Shown here piece by piece: positions 1-9,884 of a stretch of DNA of 25,000 bases. The position numbers were made by a program, and so were the translations under genes. This stretch comes from Cryptomeria japonica. Taxonomy: Eukaryota > Streptophyta > Pinopsida > Cupressales > Cupressaceae. The stretch spans positions 102,501-127,500 of the forward strand of contig NW_026729152.1 in the NCBI RefSeq assembly GCF_030272615.1. Reading direction: 5' to 3'. The notes under the pieces were generated by a model. That model was given only the letters and a program-made list of their open reading frames with translations. It was not told the origin of the DNA and made no database searches. Position 1 is the first letter of the stretch. Every line of letters begins with the position of its first letter.

Positions 1-680
1 AAGAGAGCTCGCTCACGGGAGAGAGAAGCCAAGGAGACCACGAGAGTGCTGAGAGTGGGACAGCGCTGAATAGGCGGGAGAAGCCTGCGCGTATAAACGG
101 AGATATATATCCAATTGCAACGAAGGAACGTGCCAAAGATCGAGAACAATGGCAGAAATGCTAGTAACGTGCACTTCGGGACCAACGCATCACCGGAAGA
201 CAACCGCCAAACATCGAAAGAGTCGCGATGCTCCGCAACCTACGTGCAAAGCGGTCGCACACCGGGTAAGGGAGTGAGAGCCCCAAACATAGCTGGGCGA
301 GGCGCTCACTCCGCTCTTTAATATCTCGTTAATACCGCCAAGGAAATGGCACAAGCACACACACACAAGCATCCTCGGAAGAGGACAGTTCGAGTGACAG
401 GTCAAATCCAAGAGTTCCGAAGACTACCTCCAGGAACAATCGGGAACAAGACCGATTACAAGTCGTCGAGTCTGTTACTGGGCGAACACGAGATGCGCAC
501 AGGAAATCGATCAGCCCTCACAATGGCCCAAGGCCAGAGATCGGACTGCTACGATTTACCCCAACAATCATCGTGCCACTCTTCGCAGAGAGGTGATAGA
601 CGCCAACGAGCCCGCGCATAGCAATCGAGGTGTAAAAAGGGCGTTGAAGGCAGGAAGCCTGGACGAAAGAGGCTACGAGG
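1..680. other. Unrecognised non-coding stretch, possibly 5' ETS
   Basis: I see no gene, RNA or repeat here. Open frames are short and overlap on both strands, with no codon or domain signal. If 35S transcription runs leftward from the promoters at 5641-9894, this stretch lies downstream of the 188-bp array and would be in the 5' external transcribed spacer or close to 18S. No 18S sequence is visible, so this placement is inference. Confidence 0.4.
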
Positions 681-1187
681 TCACCTCGAAGCGGTCTAAG
701 AATCGGGCGCACTTGGGGCGACTACCAGTGCCAACCCCTTATCCCGCGGTGCGTCCGACACACAGAAATTTCCAAGGCAGCCAAGGAGCCTCCCCGCATA
801 GCAATCGGGGTGTGAGGTTACGGATGCAGCATTGATAGCAATCGAGGTGTGAGGCGAAGGATGCAGAAGTGAGAGCCGAGGGATGTAGCAGAGATAGCAA
901 TCGGGGTGTGTGATGCAGAAGAGATAGCAATCGAGGTGTGCGGTGGGAAGGGCCCAGCAGCCAGAATGCATGAAGCGACGGATGAAGCAGTGATGACAAC
1001 CGGGCTGTGAGGAGAGGAGGGATGCAGCCAAGAAAGCAATCAGGGCTCGAGGCAAGGGATGCATCAAGGATAGCAATCATGTTGTGAGGCGAGATTCCAA
1101 AGGCTAAACGTGAGAGGCTGCAGGGTCGACTCAGAGAGGTCTATGCATGTGAGAGGCTGAAAGCAAGGTCGACTCGGAGCGGTCTAT
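681..1187. repeat. Degenerate edge of the 188-bp satellite
   Basis: Positions 681-823 are a diverged copy of the 188-bp unit: they share the CTTGGGGCGACTACCAGTGC block, the CCCCTTATCCCGCG block and the GCATAGCAATCGGGGTG block. From about 794 to 1085 only the last part, ATAGCAATCG(G/A)GGTGTG, is repeated several times at irregular spacing with GGATGCAG between copies. Positions 1085-1187 hold two copies of a GAGAGGCTG...GTCGACTC...GGTCTATGCAT segment. Decayed, irregular units are typical of the edge of an array that is no longer homogenised. Confidence 0.75.
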
Positions 1188-4100
1188 GCATCGGGCGCGC
1201 TTGGGGCGACTACCAGTGCCAACCCCTTATCCCGCGACGCGTCCGACAAAGAGAACGTTCCAAGGCGGCAGAGGAGGTTACCAGCCGAAGGATGCAGTAG
1301 CAATAACAGGTATAGTTCCGCGGCGGCCGAGAAGACTCACCGCATAGGAATCGGGATGCGAGGCGAGGGATGCGGCGGGAAGGCCCCGACGGCTAAACGG
1401 AAGAGGCTGCAGGGCCGCCTCGGAATGGTCCAAGCATCGGATGCGATTGGGACGACTACCAGTGCCAACCCCTTATCCCGCGATGCGTCCGATACACAGA
1501 TAGTTCCAAGGCGGCCGAGGAGCCTCACCGCATATCAATCGGGGTGCGAGGCGAGGGATGGGGCGGGAAGGCCCCAACGGCTAGACGGAAGAGGCTTCAG
1601 GGCCACCTCGGAATGGTCCAAGCATCGGACGCGCTTGGGGCGACTGCCAGTGCCAACCCCTTATCCCGCGATGCGTCCGATACACAGATGGTTCCAAGGC
1701 GGCCGAGGAGCCTCACCGCATAGCAATCGGGGGTGCGAGGCGAGGGATGGGGCGGGAAGGCCCCAACGGCTAGACGGAAGAGGCTTCAGGGCCGCCTAGG
1801 AATGGTCCAAGCATCGGACACGCTTGGGGCGACTACCAGTGACAGCCCCCTATCCCGCGATGCGTCCGATACGAAGATGGTTCCAAGGCGGCCGAGGAGC
1901 CTCACCGCATAGCAATCGGGGTGCGAGGTGGGGGATGCGGCGAGATGGCCCCAACGGCTAGACGGAAGAGGCCACAGGGCCGCGTCGGAATAGTCCAAGC
2001 ATCGGACGCGCTTGGGGCGACTACCAGTGACAACCCCTTATCCCGCGATGCGTCCGATACGAAGATAGTTCCAAGGCGGCCGAGGAGCCTCACCGCATAG
2101 CAATCGGGGTGCGAGGTGGGGGATGCGGCGAGATGGCCCCAACGGCTAGACGGAAGAGGCTGCAGGGCCGCCTCGGAATAGTCCAAGCATCGGACGCGCT
2201 TGGGGCCACTACCAGTGACAACCCCTTATCCCGCGATGCGTCCGATACGAAGATAGTTCCAAGGCGGCCGAAGAGCCTCACCGCATAGCAATCGGGGTGC
2301 GAGGTGGGGGATGCGGCGAGATGGCCCCAACGGCTAGACGGAAGAGGCCACAGGGCCGCCTCGGAATAGTCCAAGCATCGGACGCGCTTGGGGCGACTAC
2401 CAGTGACAACCCCTTATCCCGCGATGCGTCCGATACGAAGATAGTTCCCAGGCGGCCGAGGAGCCTCACCGCATAGCAATCGGGGTGCGAGGCGAGGGAT
2501 GCGGCGAGATGGCCCCAAAGGCTAGACGGAAGAGGCTGCAGGGCTGCCTCGGAATAGTCCAAGCATCGGACGCGCTTGGGGCGACTACCACTGCCAACCC
2601 CTTATCCCGCGATGCGTCCGATACACAGATAGTTCCGAGGCGGCCGAGGAGGTGGGGGATGCAGCGAGATGGCCCCAACGGCTAGACGGAAGAGGCTGCA
2701 GGGCCGCCTCGGAATAGTCCAAGCATCGGACGCGCTTGGGGCGACTACCAGTGACAACCCCTTATCCCGCGATGCGTCCGATACACAGATAGTTCCGAGG
2801 CGGCCAAGGAGCCTCACCGCATAGCAATCGTGGTGCGAGGTGGGGGATGCGGCGAGATGGCCCCAACGGCTAGACGGAAGAGGCTGCAGGGCCGCCTCGG
2901 AATGGTCCAAGCATCGGATGCGCTTGGGGCGACTACCACTGCCAACCCCTTATCCCGCGATGCGTCCGATACACAGATAGTTCCAAGGCGGCCGAGGAGC
3001 CTCACAGCATAGCAATCAGGGTGCGAGGCGAGGGATGCGGCGAGAAAGCCCCAACGGCTAGAGGGAAGAGGCTTCAGGTCCGCCTCGGAATGGTCCAAGC
3101 ATCGGACGCGCTTGGGGCGACTACCAGTGACAACCCCTTATCCCGCGACGCGTCCGATACACAGATAGTTCCAAGGCGGCCGAGGAGCCTCACCGCATAG
3201 CAATCGGGGTGCGAGGCGAGGGATGCGGCGAGAAGGACCCAACGGCTACACGGAAGAGGCTTCGGGGCCGCCTCGGAATGGTCCAAGCATCGGACGCGCT
3301 TGGGGCGACTACCAGTGACAACCCCTTATCCCACGACGCGTCCGATACACAGATAGTTCCAAGGCGGCCGAGGAGCCTCACCGCATAGCAATCGGGGTGC
3401 GAGGCGAGGGATGCGGCGAGAACGACCCAACGGCTACACGGAAGAGGCTTCGGGGCCGCCTCGGAATGGTCCAAGCATCGGACGCGCTTGGGGCGACTAC
3501 CAGTGACAACCCCTTATCCCGCGACGCGTCCGATACACAGATAGTTCCAAGGCGGCCGAGGAGCCTCACCGCATAGCAATCGGGGTGCGAGGCGAGGGAT
3601 GCGGCGAGAAGGACCCAACGGCTAGACGGAAGAGGCTTCGGGTCCGCCTCGGAATGGTCCAAGCATCGGACGCGCTTGGGGCGACTACCAGTGACAACCC
3701 CTTATCCCGCGACGCGTCCGATACACAGATAGTTCCAAGGCGGCCGAGGAGCCTCACCGCATAGCAATCGGGGTGCGAGGCGAGGGATGCGGCGAGAAGG
3801 ACCCAACGGCTAGACGGAAGAGGCTTCGGGTCCGCCTCGGAATGGTCCAAGCATCGGACGCGCTTGGGGCGACTACCAGTGACAACCCCTTATCCCGCGA
3901 CGCGTCCGATACACAGATAGTTCCAAGGCGGCCGAGGAGCCTCACCGCATAGCAATCGGGGTGCGAGGCGAGGGATGCGGCGAGAAGGACCCAACGGCTA
4001 GACGGAAGAGGCTTCGGGTCCGCCTCGGAATGGTCCAAGCATCGGACGCGCTTGGGGCGACTACCAGTGACAACCCCTTATCCCGCGACGCGTCCGATAC

Positions 4101-5276
4101 ACAGATAGTTCCGAGGCGGCCGAGGAGCCTCACCGCATAGCAATCGGGGTGCGAGGCGAAGGATGCGGCGAGAAGGACCCAACGGCTAGACGGAAGAGGC
4201 TTCGAGTCCGCCTCGGAATGGTCCAAGCATCGGACGCGCTTGGGGCGACTACCAGTGACAACCCCTTATCCCGCGACGCGTCCGATACACAGATAGTTCC
4301 AAGGCGGCCGAGGAGCCTCACCGCATAGCAATCGGGGTGCGAGGCGAGGGATGCGGCGAGAAGGACCCAACGGCTAGACGGAAGAGGCTTCAGGGCCGCC
4401 TCGGAATGGTCCAAGCATCGAACGCGCTTGGGGCGACTACCAGTGACAACCCCTTATCCCGCGACGCGTCCGATACACAGATAGTTCCGAGGCGGCCGAG
4501 GAGCCTCACCGCATAGCAATCGGGGTGCGAGGCGAGGGATGCGGCGAGAAGGACCCAACGGCTAGACGGAAGAGGCTTCAGGGCCGCCTCGGAATGGTCC
4601 AAGCATCGGACGCGCTTGGGGCGACTACCAGTGACAACCCCTTATCCCGCGACGCGTCCGATACACAGATAGTTCCGAGGCGGCCGAGGAGCCTCACCGC
4701 ATAGCAATCGGGGTGCGAGGCGAGGGATGCGGCGAGAAGGACCCAACGGCTAGACGGAAGAGGCTTCAGGGCCGCCTCGGAATGGTCCAAGCATCGGACG
4801 CGCTTGGGGCGACTACCAATGACAACCCCTTATCCCGCGACGCGTCCGATACACAGATAGTTCCGAGGCGGCCGAGGAGCCTCACCGCATAGCAATCGGG
4901 GTGCGAGGCGAGGGATGCGGCGAGAAGGACCCAACGGCTAGACGGAAGAGGCTTCAGGGCCGCCTCGGAATGGTCCAAGCATCGGACGCGCTTGGGGCGA
5001 CTACCAGTGACAACCCCTTATCCCGCGACGCGTCCGATACACAGATAGTTCCGAGGCGGCCGAGGAGCCTCACCGCATAGCAATCGGGGTGCGAGGCGAG
5101 GGATGCGGCGAGAAGGACCCAACGGCTAGACGGAAGAGGCTTCAGGGCCGCCTCGGAATGGTCCAAGCATCGGACGCGCTTGGGGCGACTACCGTTGCCA
5201 ACCCCTTATCCCGCGATGCGTCTGATACACAGATAGTTCCGAGGCGGCCGAGGAGCCTCACCGCATAGCAATCGGG
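1188..5276 (-). repeat. 188-bp tandem satellite array, about 22 units
   Basis: The anchor GCATCGG recurs at 1188, 1434, 1622, 1811, 1999, 2187, 2375, 2563, 2723, 2911, 3099 and then every 188 bp to 5167. Exceptions are one 246-bp, one 189-bp and one 160-bp interval; the 160-bp unit (2563-2722) lacks the CCTCACCGCATAGCAATCGG segment. Variants form blocks. Units near 1811-2560 have GATACGAAGATAG and GAGATGGCCCC. Units from about 3190 rightward have GATACACAGATAG and GAGAAGGACCC. The rightmost units are almost identical to one another. Parts of the unit (GACTACCAGTGCCAA, GCATAGCAATCGGG) also occur in the promoter units at 5366-6660, so the satellite probably arose from them. It lies downstream of the leftmost Pol I-like promoter, so it would be an ETS repeat if that promoter is the gene promoter. 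The repeated 94-aa and 70-aa reading frames here have no independent support. Confidence 0.95.
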
Positions 5277-5524
5277 TTGCGAGGCAGATTATTGGGAAGG
5301 GAACCCCCTGGGATGCGGCTCAAGCAGTGCCCAAAGGGACTGGAATGCGGAATCACATCGAGAGACCCAAATGCTATACGAGGGCTCAAATCGAATTATC
5401 GATTTGGCCACGACATGGACGCATCGGAACGACTACCTTTGCCGAACCACTCGCAATTGCATCCATACCGAAACCAATAGACATTTCCGTTAGAGCCCTC
5501 GCATAGCATTCGGGAATCTCGCAT

Positions 5525-5612
5525 GCCCCTCTAAATCGACCAATGCTGGCGCTCAATGAAAATCCGAGCGCTACCACCGTTCGAGCGCCAGCATTGGTCG
5601 AGTTAGAGGGGC
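5525..5612. other. 30-bp near-perfect inverted repeat downstream of the promoter
   Basis: The left arm is 5525-5554 and the right arm 5583-5612, with a 28-nt loop. The arms pair at 29 of 30 positions; the core is CAATGCTGGCGCTC against GAGCGCCAGCATTG. The inverted repeat begins about 30 nt downstream of the TATATAGGGG core on the - strand, so a leftward transcript would carry a very stable hairpin near its 5' end. Units II and III have weaker versions at 6021-6038/6074-6091 (15 of 18 pairs) and 6463-6479/6514-6530 (14 of 17 pairs). Confidence 0.85.
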
Positions 5613-5640
5613 ACGGGGGAGAATGCTCCAGTCAACACCT

Positions 5641-5650
5641 CCCCTATATA
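5641..5650 (-). promoter_or_regulatory. Pol I-like promoter core 1, candidate 35S gene promoter
   Basis: The - strand reads TATATAGGGGAGGTGTTG, matching the plant Pol I start-site consensus of TATATA followed by a G run. On the + strand the TATATAAG lacks a following G run, so the - strand reading is preferred. It is the leftmost of thirteen cores and therefore the most gene-proximal if 18S lies to the left. Confidence 0.65.
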
Positions 5651-5848
5651 AGTTATTTGTCCGATTCTCGCACAACCGTAGTCTGCCTCGTCGAATCAAA
5701 CAACGGTCCCAGATTCCGACTTCCGTTCCGTAGAGACCCAAAAGCTAGATGGAGGCTCGCAAGAAAGAGAGTCGGCGCATAGCAATCGGGTTTCTCGAAC
5801 GTTTAGGGACCGAGCTCACTTGCGGATAGGGCAAAATCCGCCAAGCAA

Positions 5849-6288
5849 CCCAAAAGCTAGACGGGGGCTCGAATCGAATCGCCTAGGCGGCCACAACAAC
5901 GACGTGTTGGATCGACTACCAGTGCCAAACCATTCAGCAAGACTAGTCTGTGTCGAGGCCGGATAGAGATTCTCAGAGAGCGCCCGCATAGCATTTAGGA
6001 GACCTGCCGCGTCCCTCACACTCGACAAATGGTGGTGCACGTTTATAAATCCGAGCGATCCCAACCCTTTCAAGCACCAACATCGGTCGAGATAGAGGGG
6101 CACGGAGGGGGCTGCGTGAGACAACACAGTCCCCTATATAAGTTATTTGTCCGATTCTCACACATCCGAAGAATGGTCATCAAATCGGACAACAGCCCAA
6201 ACTTCCGACTTCCGTCCCAGAAAGCCCAAGAGCTATCTAAAACGTTCATGGCCGGAACTCGATCGCGGCTATACCAGTCCGCCAAGCA
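5849..6288 (-). repeat. Promoter unit II
   Basis: This is a 440-bp unit homologous to unit I. It starts with CCCAAAAGCTAGACGG and holds GACGTGTTGGATCGACTACC, a CGCATAGCATTTAGG block, a degenerate inverted repeat (6021-6038 with 6074-6091) and a promoter core at 6131. Confidence 0.65.
6131..6140 (-). promoter_or_regulatory. Pol I-like spacer promoter core 2
   Basis: The - strand reads TATATAGGGGACTGTG. The sequence just downstream of the start differs from the other copies (GGGGACTG rather than GGGGAGG), while the upstream side keeps ACAAATAACT. Confidence 0.55.
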
Positions 6289-6660
6289 ACCCAAAAGCTA
6301 GACTGGAGCTCTAGTCGAATCACCTCTGTGGCCATTGCAAGGACGTGTTGGAGCGACTACCATTGCCGAACCATTCCGCAGGTCGAGTCCATACCAAGGC
6401 CGCATAGAGATTCACGATGAGCTCCTGCATAGCAATCAGGAGACTTGCCGTGTCCATCACAATCGATAAATCCTGGTGCAAGATTTTTGCATCCGAGCGC
6501 TCCAACCAGTCGAGCACCAGCATCAATCGACATAAACGGGCACGGGGGGAGGATGCTCGAGAACACTACCTCCCCTATATAAGTTATTTGTCCGATTCTC
6601 AAGCAGCCGAAGTCTGGTCATCGAATCGGGTCAAAGACCACAACTTCCGACTTTACCCAC
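6289..6660 (-). repeat. Promoter unit III
   Basis: This third unit starts with CCCAAAAGCTAGACTGG and shares GACGTGTTGGAGCGACTACC and GCATAGCAATCAGGAGAC with unit II. It ends where the 50/56-bp repeats begin. Its inverted repeat is 6463-6479 with 6514-6530. Confidence 0.65.
6572..6581 (-). promoter_or_regulatory. Pol I-like spacer promoter core 3
   Basis: The - strand reads TATATAGGGGAGGTAGTG. It sits 441 bp from core 2 and 545 bp from core 4. Confidence 0.6.
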
Positions 6661-6718
6661 AATGCAAGTCATCGAATCGAACATCGGCCCCCGAGTCGGA
6701 CTCCATGCGTATGTCAGG

Positions 6719-7018
6719 TCATCGGACCCAAATTCCGCCTTCCTGCGCATGGCGGGCCATCAATATCAACTCGGTCATCGGACCCAAACTCCGCCTTTTT
6801 GCGTATGGCACGCCTTCAAATCGGTCATCGGACCCAAATTCCGCCTTCCTGTGCATGGCGGGCCATCAACATCAACTCGGTCATCGGACCCAAATTCCGC
6901 CTTTCTGCGCATGGCACGCCATCAACTCGGTCATCGGACCCAAATTCCGCCTTCCTGCGCATGGCAGGTCATCGGACACAAATTCAGACCTCGCCAATAT
7001 GCCTACGTATCGAATCGG
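6719..7018. repeat. Alternating 56/50-bp tandem repeats
   Basis: TCATCGGACCCAAATTCCGC-type starts occur at 6719, 6775, 6825, 6881, 6931, 6969 and 7019, giving spacings of 56, 50, 56, 50, 38 and 50 bp. The 56/50 alternation indicates that a dimer of about 106 bp was duplicated. Each unit carries a GCGCATGGC-like segment. The same TCATCGGACCCAA motif also starts the 311-bp promoter repeats, so this array is an expansion of one end of that unit. Confidence 0.85.
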
Positions 7019-7116
7019 TCATCGGACCCAACTTCCGACTTCATCCATACTGTAGGGTCTTTGAGGTTGGCGCGGTGCGCTCAACCCAGGGAGTCGACCC
7101 ATCGAAGCATACACCT

Positions 7117-7126
7117 CCCCTATATA
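7117..7126 (-). promoter_or_regulatory. Pol I-like spacer promoter core 4
   Basis: The - strand reads TATATAGGGGAGGTGTATG. This is the first 311-bp unit. The downstream CTCCC box is one base short of pairing with GGGGAG. Confidence 0.6.
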
Positions 7127-7427
7127 AGCTATTTGTCCGATTCCCACACCTGTGTAGTTTGCACCTCTGACCAGGACATCGACCCCAACTTCCGAACTCG
7201 ACTGCAACGACGGCACCAGCGCCTTGGTGCGCACCTTGCGACGCACAGTCCCAACATTCGCCTTCCTGCACATGGCAGGTCATCGGACCCAAATTCCGAC
7301 CTCGCGAGTATGCCTACATATCGAATCGGTCATCGGACCCAACTTCCGACTTCATCCATACCGTAGGGTCTTTGAGGTTGGCGCGGTGCGCTCAACCCGG
7401 GGAGTCGACCCAACGAAGCATACACCT

Positions 7428-7437
7428 CCCCTATATA
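7428..7437 (-). promoter_or_regulatory. Pol I-like spacer promoter core 5
   Basis: The - strand reads TATATAGGGGAGGTGTATG, in the second 311-bp unit. GGGGAG at the start can pair with CTCCCC about 25 nt downstream. Confidence 0.6.
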
Positions 7438-7738
7438 AGCTATTTGTCCGATTCCCACACCTGTGTAGTTTGCACCTCCGATCAAGACATCGACCCCAAC
7501 TTCCGAACTCGCCTCCAACGACCGAACCAGCGCCTTGGTGCGCACCTTGCAACGCACAGTGCCAACATTCGCCTTCCTGCACGTGGCAGGTCATCGGACC
7601 CAAATTCCGACCTCGCGAGTATGCCTACATATCGAATCGGTCATCGGACCCAACTTCCGACTTCATCCATACCGTAGGGTCTTTGAGGTTGGCGCGGTGC
7701 GCTCAACCCGGGGAGTCGACCCAACGAAGCATACACCT

Positions 7739-7748
7739 CCCCTATATA
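7739..7748 (-). promoter_or_regulatory. Pol I-like spacer promoter core 6
   Basis: Same core and flanks as core 5, exactly 311 bp further right. Confidence 0.6.
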
Positions 7749-8049
7749 AGCTATTTGTCCGATTCCCACACCTGTGTAGCTTGCACCTCCGATCAGGACA
7801 TCGACCCCAACTTCCGAACTCGACTAAAAAGACCGCACCAGCGCCTTGGTGTGCACCTTGCAACGCACAGTGTCAACATTCGCCTTCCTGCACATGGCAG
7901 GTCATCGGACCCAAATTCCGACCTCATGAGCATACCTACTAATCGAATCGGTCATCGGACCCAACTTCCGACTTCATCCATACCGTAGGGTCTTTGAGGT
8001 TGGCGCGGTGCGCTCAACCTGGGGAGTCGACCCATCGAAGCATACACCT

Positions 8050-8059
8050 CCCCTATATA
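8050..8059 (-). promoter_or_regulatory. Pol I-like spacer promoter core 7
   Basis: Same core, 311 bp from core 6. Its upstream side on the - strand is the 52-bp array, so this copy has a different upstream context from cores 4-6. Confidence 0.6.
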
Positions 8060-8167
8060 AGCTATTTGTCCGATTCCGACACCTGTGTAGTTTGCACCTC
8101 CGCTCAGGACATCGACCCCAACTTCCGAACTCGCCTGCAACGACCGAACCAGCGCCTTGGTGCGCAC

Positions 8168-8905
8168 CAAAAGTGCGCACTTTTGGAGGGCACTTTTGTG
8201 CGCTCCAAAGGTGCGCACTTTTGGAGGGCACTTTTCTGCGCTCCAAAGGTGCGCACTTTTGGAGGGCACTTTTTGGAGGGCACTTTTCTGCGCTCCAAAG
8301 GTGCGCACTTTTGGAGGGCACTTTTTGGAGGGCACTTTTCTGCGCTCCAAAGGTGCGCACTTTTGGAGGGCACTTTTTGGAGGGCACTTTTCTGCGCTCC
8401 AAAGGTGCGCACTTTTGGAGGGCACTTTTTGGAGGGCACTTTTCTGCGCTCCAAAGGTGCGCACTTTTGGAGGGCACTTTTTGGAGGGCACTTTTCTGCG
8501 CTCCAAAGGTGCGCACTTTTGGAGGGCACTTTTTGGAGGGCACTTTTCTGCGCTCCAAAGGTGCGCACTTTTGGAGGGCACTTTTTGGAGGGCACTTTTC
8601 TGCGCTCCAAAGGTGCGCACTTTTGGAGGGCACTTTTTGGAGGGCACTTTTCTGCGCTCCAAAGGTGCGCACTTTTGGAGGGCACTTTTTGGAGGGCACT
8701 TTTCTGCGCTCCAAAGGTGCGCACTTTTGGAGGGCACTTTTTGGAGGGCACTTTTCTGCGCTCCAAAGGTGCGCACTTTTGGAGGGCACTTTTTGGAGGG
8801 CACTTTTCTGCGCTCCAAAGGTGCGCACTTTTGGAGGGCACTTTTATGCACTCCAAAGGTGCGCACTTTTGGAGGGCACTTTTCCTGTGCTCCAAAGGTG
8901 CACAC
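8168..8905. repeat. 52-bp tandem array with 34-bp edge units
   Basis: CTGCGCTCCAAAGGTGCGCA starts at 8236 and then every 52 bp to 8808 (8288, 8340, 8392, 8444, 8496, 8548, 8600, 8652, 8704, 8756), giving eleven units that look identical. The 52-bp unit contains GGAGGGCACTTTT twice. At both ends the array has shorter units of about 34 bp with that block only once, and these carry base changes. Because 52 is not a multiple of three and the unit has no stop in any frame, all frames appear open; the frames of roughly 250-366 aa here are artefacts. It lies inside the fourth 311-bp promoter unit, at its GCGCCTTGGTGCGCACC seed. Confidence 0.96.
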
Positions 8906-9036
8906 CTAGGTGAGCACCTTCGACCACACCTTGTAGCACACCAAACTCTGACTTTCGACTTCATCCGCAATGCAGGGTCTTTGAGGTTGGCGCAATGCGC
9001 ACAACCAGGGGAGTCGACCCATCAAACCCAACACCT

Positions 9037-9046
9037 CCCCTATATA
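9037..9046 (-). promoter_or_regulatory. Pol I-like spacer promoter core 8
   Basis: The - strand reads TATATAGGGGAGGTGTTGGG. AGGGGAG (9035-9041 on the - strand) can pair with CTCCCCT at 9007-9013, leaving a 21-nt loop. Confidence 0.6.
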
Positions 9047-9193
9047 AGCTATTTGTCTGATTCTCATACATGCGTAGCCTGCAGGAGCAATTAGGACATC
9101 GACCCCAACTTTCGGCTTCTAAACGAAAACAAGGTCTTTGAGGTTGGTGTAATGCGAACAACTAGGGGAGTCAACCCATCAAACCCAACACCT

Positions 9194-9203
9194 CCCCTAT
9201 ATA
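9194..9203 (-). promoter_or_regulatory. Pol I-like spacer promoter core 9
   Basis: Same core and downstream sequence as core 8, 157 bp away, with the 7-bp start-site stem kept. Confidence 0.6.
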
Positions 9204-9350
9204 AGCTATTTGTCTGATTCTCATACATGTGTAGTCTACAGGAGCAATTAGGACATCGACCCCAACTTTTGACTTCTTAACGAAAACAAGGTCTTTGAGG
9301 TTGACGTAATGCGCACAACCAGGGGAGTCGACCCATCAAACCCAACACCT

Positions 9351-9360
9351 CCCCTATATA
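9351..9360 (-). promoter_or_regulatory. Pol I-like spacer promoter core 10
   Basis: Same core, 157 bp from core 9, with the start-site stem kept. Confidence 0.6.
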
Positions 9361-9507
9361 AGCTATTTGTCCGATTCTCATACATGTGTAGCCTGCAGGA
9401 GCCATTAGGACATTGACCCCAACTTTTGACTTCTTAACGAAAACAAGGTCTTTGAGGTTGGCGTAATGCGCACAACCAAGGGAGTTGACCCATCAAACCC
9501 AACACCT

Positions 9508-9517
9508 CCCCTATATA
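9508..9517 (-). promoter_or_regulatory. Pol I-like spacer promoter core 11
   Basis: Same core, 157 bp from core 10. The downstream box has one change, so the start-site stem is one pair shorter. It belongs to the 220-bp unit. Confidence 0.6.
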
Positions 9518-9727
9518 AGCTATTTGTCTGATTCTCATACATGTGTAGCCTGCAACAACGATTAGGACATCCACCCCAACTTCTGAATTCGTCTGCGTTG
9601 ACCGCACCAAAGGTGCACGCCTTGGTGCTCACCAAAATCCGACTTCCGACTTCTTCTGCTATGCGGGGTCTTTGAGGTTGGCGCAGTGCGCACAACCAGG
9701 GGAGTCAACCCACCGAATGCAACACCT

Positions 9728-9737
9728 CCCCTATATA
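9728..9737 (-). promoter_or_regulatory. Pol I-like spacer promoter core 12
   Basis: Same core, 220 bp from core 11, with the start-site stem kept. Confidence 0.6.
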
Positions 9738-9884
9738 AGCTATTTGTCTGATTCTCATACATGCGTAGACTGCAGCAATGATTAGGACATCCACCCCAAC
9801 TTTTGACTTCTTAAACAAGACAGGGTCTTTGAAGTTGGTGCAGTGCACACAACCAGGGGAGTCGACCCATCAAACGCAACACCT

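Larger units (their letters stand above)
5366..5848 (-). repeat. Promoter unit I (closest to the putative 35S gene)
   Basis: This is the first of three related long units that begin with CCCAAA(A/T)GCTA and contain, in + strand order, CGACTACC(T/A)(T/G)TGCC, a CGCATAGCATTCGGG block, an inverted repeat (5525-5612) and CCCCTATATAAGTTATTTG. Transcribed leftward, the promoter core comes first, then the hairpin, then the 188-bp array. It is the last promoter before the ETS-like array and so the best candidate for the 35S gene promoter. Units II and III are diverged from it, unlike the near-identical repeats further right. Confidence 0.65.
7019..8168 (-). repeat. 311-bp spacer-promoter tandem repeats (about 3.7 units)
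   Basis: Units begin with TCATCGGACCCAACTTCCGA at 7019, 7330, 7641 and 7952, exactly 311 bp apart. Each carries GGGTCTTTGAGGTTGGCGCG, GAGTCGACCCA, the promoter core, a TATTTGTCCGATTCCCACAC segment, ACATCGACCCCAACTTCCGA, and a short GCGCCTTGGTG(C/T)GCACC palindrome-like seed. The fourth unit is cut at that seed by the 52-bp array beginning near 8168. Repeated promoters of this kind are the usual form of plant IGS spacer promoters. Confidence 0.93.

Noticed and set aside
1786-5166. Repeated 70- and 94-aa frames on the - strand starting MDYSEA or MDHSEA
   Set aside because: They recur once per 188-bp repeat and overlap one another. They track the satellite period and have no separate signal of coding.
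1188-5276. CRISPR-like array
   Set aside because: The repeats are directly adjacent with no unique spacers, the unit is 188 bp, and the 5S rRNA is eukaryotic.
7952-9094. Frames of about 250-366 aa across the 52-bp array
   Set aside because: The 52-bp unit has no stop in any frame and its length is not a multiple of three, so the reading cycles through all frames. This yields long frames on both strands with no biological meaning.
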